A stretch of DNA of 64,000 bases from Gemmatimonadaceae bacterium (GTDB lineage Bacteria; Gemmatimonadota; Gemmatimonadetes; Gemmatimonadales; Gemmatimonadaceae): NCBI GenBank assembly GCA_025934775.1, contig JAICWO010000005.1, positions 233,275 to 297,274 on the forward strand, in the 5' to 3' direction. Under the pieces are notes generated by a model. That model was not told the origin of the DNA. It did no database searches and worked only from the letters and a program-made list of their open reading frames with translations. The first letter of the stretch is position 1. Each line of letters begins with the position of its first letter. Positions 61,902-64,000 of the stretch are shown here, one piece after another. The position numbers and the translations under genes were made by a program.

Positions 61902-62975
61902 ATGGCTACGACAATTGATCTGCGCGGACTCGTCCGCCCGCAACTGGTCGAATCGACCAAGCGCGAAGAGAACCCCAATATTGCCGAATTCCGGCTGCAG
62001 CCGCTCGAGCGCGGCTTCGGCCATACCCTCGGCAACTCGATGCGGCGTATGCTGCTGTCGTCGCTCCGCGGCGCCGCCGTGTGGGCGTTCCGCATCGACG
62101 GTGTCGTGCACGAGCACCAGACGATCCCCGGCGTCGTCGAGGACGTCCATCAGATCATTGGAAATCTCAAGACGTTGACCCTCACGCTGCCCGAGGACGT
62201 TGAAGATGTGGTCCTCCACATCTCGAAGTCCGCGGCGGGCGCGGTGACGGCGGCCGACATCAGCAGCGGCGGCGGCGCGCGGATCGTCGATCCGGGGCAC
62301 CACATCCTGACGCTGCAGGACGACCGCGATCTGAATGTGGATCTCTACGTCAACAAGGGCCGCGGCTACGTCGAGGCCGACCAGCATCCGATCGACCGCG
62401 GACTGCCAGTGGATCTGGTTCGCATCGATTCGATCTACAATCCGGTGCGCCGCGCGAACTTCACGGTCGCCGAGACGCGCGTTGGACAGCGGACCGACTA
62501 CGATCGCCTGACGCTGACCGTCGAGACGAACGGCACGTTCTCGCCTGAAGAGGCGGTGAGCTACGCCGCCGCGCTGGCGCAGACGCACTTCCAGTACTTC
62601 GCGGACTTCGGTTCGCATTCCTCGGCGCCAATCGGCCAATCGGGCGATCAGGGCGCCGGCGACGGCGCGCGGCTCGGCGGACTGCTGCGCACGCCGATCG
62701 ACGATCTCGAGCTCTCGGTGCGGTCGGTCAATTCGCTCAAGAACTCCAACATCCGGACGTTGGGCGATCTCGTGCGGCAGACCGAGAGTCAGATTCTGCA
62801 GGTCAAGAACTTCGGCAAGAAGTCGCTCCAGGAGATCGCGGATCTGCTCGAGCGTGAGAACTTGAATTTCGGGATGCGGTTCGAGGAGAACGGCGACGGC
62901 AGCGTGCGTGTGCTCGACTTTGGCACGCCACCGAGCCGGGCCGCCGCGGCAGCGCCCGACGACATGGAGGAGTAA
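61902..62975 (+). CDS. rpoA: DNA-directed RNA polymerase subunit alpha
   Basis: A 357-residue subunit. The N-terminal dimerisation domain has LQPLERGFGHTLGNSMRRML, VEDVHQIIGNLKTL and ADQHPIDRGLPVDLV. An acidic/Gly/Ala linker (about 235-260) leads to the C-terminal domain (IDDLELSVRSVNSLKNSNI, LGDLVRQTE and NFGKKSLQEI) that contacts UP elements and activators. It starts assembly of the core enzyme. The upstream 228-base gap could carry a separate promoter. Confidence 0.98.
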   Translation: MATTIDLRGLVRPQLVESTKREENPNIAEFRLQPLERGFGHTLGNSMRRMLLSSLRGAAVWAFRIDGVVHEHQTIPGVVEDVHQIIGNLKTLTLTLPEDVEDVVLHISKSAAGAVTAADISSGGGARIVDPGHHILTLQDDRDLNVDLYVNKGRGYVEADQHPIDRGLPVDLVRIDSIYNPVRRANFTVAETRVGQRTDYDRLTLTVETNGTFSPEEAVSYAAALAQTHFQYFADFGSHSSAPIGQSGDQGAGDGARLGGLLRTPIDDLELSVRSVNSLKNSNIRTLGDLVRQTESQILQVKNFGKKSLQEIADLLERENLNFGMRFEENGDGSVRVLDFGTPPSRAAAAAPDDMEE

Positions 62976-62979
62976 GGCA

Positions 62980-63336
62980 ATGCGGCATCGTAAAGCGGGG
63001 CGGGCGCTCCGTCGGACGAGCGAGCAGAAGCTCGCGCTGATGCGGAATCTCGCGTCGTCGCTCATCGAGCACGGCGCGATCGAGACGACCGAAGCCAAGG
63101 CGAAGGAGCTTCGTCCCTTCGTCGAGAAGCTGATCACCAAGGCGCGCTCGGGCACTCTGCACGACCGCCGTCTTGCCGTACGCCACGTGCAGAAGCGCGA
63201 CACGGCCGACAAGCTCTTTCAGGAGCTCGGGCCCAAGTTCGCCAAGCGCAACGGCGGGTACACGCGCATTCTCAAGACCGGCCACCGCAAGGGTGACGGT
63301 GCCGAGATGGCGCGCATCGAGCTCGTGGGAGAGTAG
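62980..63336 (+). CDS. rplQ: 50S ribosomal protein L17
   Basis: A 118-residue protein. [40 protein letters not shown] and [21 protein letters not shown] are diagnostic. ATG 62980 follows GGAGGAG within the end of rpoA. It is 4 bases after rpoA and 4 before rpmB. Confidence 0.98.
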   Translation: MRHRKAGRALRRTSEQKLALMRNLASSLIEHGAIETTEAKAKELRPFVEKLITKARSGTLHDRRLAVRHVQKRDTADKLFQELGPKFAKRNGGYTRILKTGHRKGDGAEMARIELVGE

Positions 63337-63340
63337 AGCC

Positions 63341-63562
63341 ATGGCCATTCAGCGAAACGTCTGCTACTCGTGCGGAAAGGGCGTCGCGTTCGGCAACAAC
63401 GTGTCGCACGCGAACAACAAGACCCGCCGCACCTGGAAGCCGAACCTCCAGGTCATGCGCACCCTCGTCAACGGCAAGGTCGAGAAGGTGAAGGTCTGCA
63501 CGCGGTGCATGAACGCGGGCAAGGTGAAGCGCGCGCCGCGCGGACAGGCGGCCGTCGCGTGA
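63341..63562 (+). CDS. rpmB: 50S ribosomal protein L28
   Basis: A 73-residue protein: [20 protein letters not shown], then RRTWKPNLQ and [16 protein letters not shown]. Two CxxC pairs indicate the zinc-binding form. rpmB usually neighbours rpmG; here it follows rplQ by four bases and closes the operon before an intrinsic terminator. Confidence 0.97.
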   Translation: MAIQRNVCYSCGKGVAFGNNVSHANNKTRRTWKPNLQVMRTLVNGKVEKVKVCTRCMNAGKVKRAPRGQAAVA

Positions 63563-63590
63563 GTCGCCGCGATCGCATCGCGAGTTGAGA

Positions 63591-63620
63591 AAGGGGAGCT
63601 TTCGAGGCTCCCTTTTTTTT
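63591..63620 (+). terminator. Rho-independent terminator of the ribosomal operon
   Basis: GGGAGC (63594-63599) pairs with GCTCCC (63607-63612) around TTTCGAG, followed by eight T. It ends the rpmJ-rpmB transcript. Confidence 0.9.
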
Positions 63621-63676
63621 GCCCGGTCGTCACGCGTGAACCCAATTACACCCTCTTTCACGATATCTTCCTGCGC

Positions 63677-64000
63677 ATGAAAACCGCGCTGATCACGGGG
63701 ATCACGGGCCAGGACGGCTCGTATCTGGCCGAATTTCTGCTGGCGAAGGGGTATCGGGTCGTGGGCGTCGTGCGGCGCAGCTCGACGACGCCGTACGAGC
63801 GCATCGCGCACCTGATCGATCGCGTGGAGCTGGTCTCGGCCGACCTGCTCGATCAGACGTCGCTGACGGACGTGGTGGCGGACTGTCAGCCGACGGAGAT
63901 CTACAATCTGGCGGCGCAGAGCTTCGTGCAGACATCGTGGGCGCAGCCGGTGCTCACGGGGGAGTTCACGGCGCTCGGGGTCACGCGGATGCTCGAGGCG
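63677..64000 (+). CDS. gmd: GDP-mannose 4,6-dehydratase, N-terminal part (3' end outside window)
   Basis: The first 108 residues are visible. MKTALITGITGQDGSYLAEFL has the Rossmann motif GITGQDGSYL that is specific to GMD. VVRRSSTTPYERIAHL, DLLDQTSLTDVV and IYNLAAQSFVQTSW follow, the last being the substrate loop. The enzyme converts GDP-mannose to GDP-4-keto-6-deoxymannose for fucose, rhamnose or perosamine sugars. It stands after a terminator, so it starts a new transcription unit. Confidence 0.93.
   Translation, partial: MKTALITGITGQDGSYLAEFLLAKGYRVVGVVRRSSTTPYERIAHLIDRVELVSADLLDQTSLTDVVADCQPTEIYNLAAQSFVQTSWAQPVLTGEFTALGVTRMLEA

Overview
This is a GC-rich bacterial chromosome segment, coding-dense, with many four-base stop/start overlaps and frequent GTG starts. 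A complete alternative complex III operon, tandem exbD genes, a divergent membrane pyrophosphatase, phosphatidylinositol synthesis genes and a NagB-PIG-L fusion together suggest a Gemmatimonadota-like aerobic Gram-negative. That assignment is inference from gene content; there is no rRNA gene here to settle it.

Layout. 1-2213: end of a class III aminotransferase and two amidohydrolases. 2319-10283: alternative complex III (actABCDEF) behind a Rex/CRP-type palindrome. 10315-14282: thioredoxin, glycosyltransferase, epimerase, tRNA-Ala, FKBP isomerase and peroxiredoxin. 14394-19552: two two-component systems, one with an NtrC-type regulator that has lost its Walker B glutamate. 19666-23119: tonB-exbB-exbD-exbD and a second TonB-like protein. 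23326-31675: membrane pyrophosphatase, two amino-acid transporters and an exported two-subunit molybdenum hydroxylase. 31743-40998: an amino-sugar/muropeptide salvage locus (NamZ, an AmiE-like serine hydrolase, two sodium symporters, NagB-PIG-L fusion, BadF-type sugar kinase). 41076-44403: lipoproteins around a phosphatidylinositol-phosphate synthase/Ino1 pair. 44403-48198: 2-oxo-acid dehydrogenase E1alpha, E1beta and E2. 48200-53822: small unknown genes, PHP phosphoesterase, pteridine-reductase-like SDR, an unrecognised Cys-rich protein, thioredoxin reductase, MBL hydrolase, and an AhpD/carboxymuconolactone-decarboxylase-like gene interrupted by an in-frame TGA. 53850-59330 and on to 60067: aspartase, Rrf2 regulator, tRNA-Leu, smpB, cell-wall amidase, pyrD and pyrF. 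60136-63562: rpmJ-rpsM-rpsK-rpsD-rpoA-rplQ-rpmB. 63677-end: start of gmd.

The most notable observation is at 53289-53822. The TGA replaces the second cysteine of a CxxC redox motif, the same frame continues with the expected family sequence, and a SECIS-like hairpin follows the TGA. I read it as a selenoprotein (CxxU), four genes after a thioredoxin reductase gene. Others are the Rex-consensus operator before the respiratory operon, the altered glutamate switch in the NtrC-type protein, an SDR with His in place of the catalytic Tyr, and a purine/pyrimidine-biased dispersed repeat that supplies the N-terminal codons of two unrelated genes.
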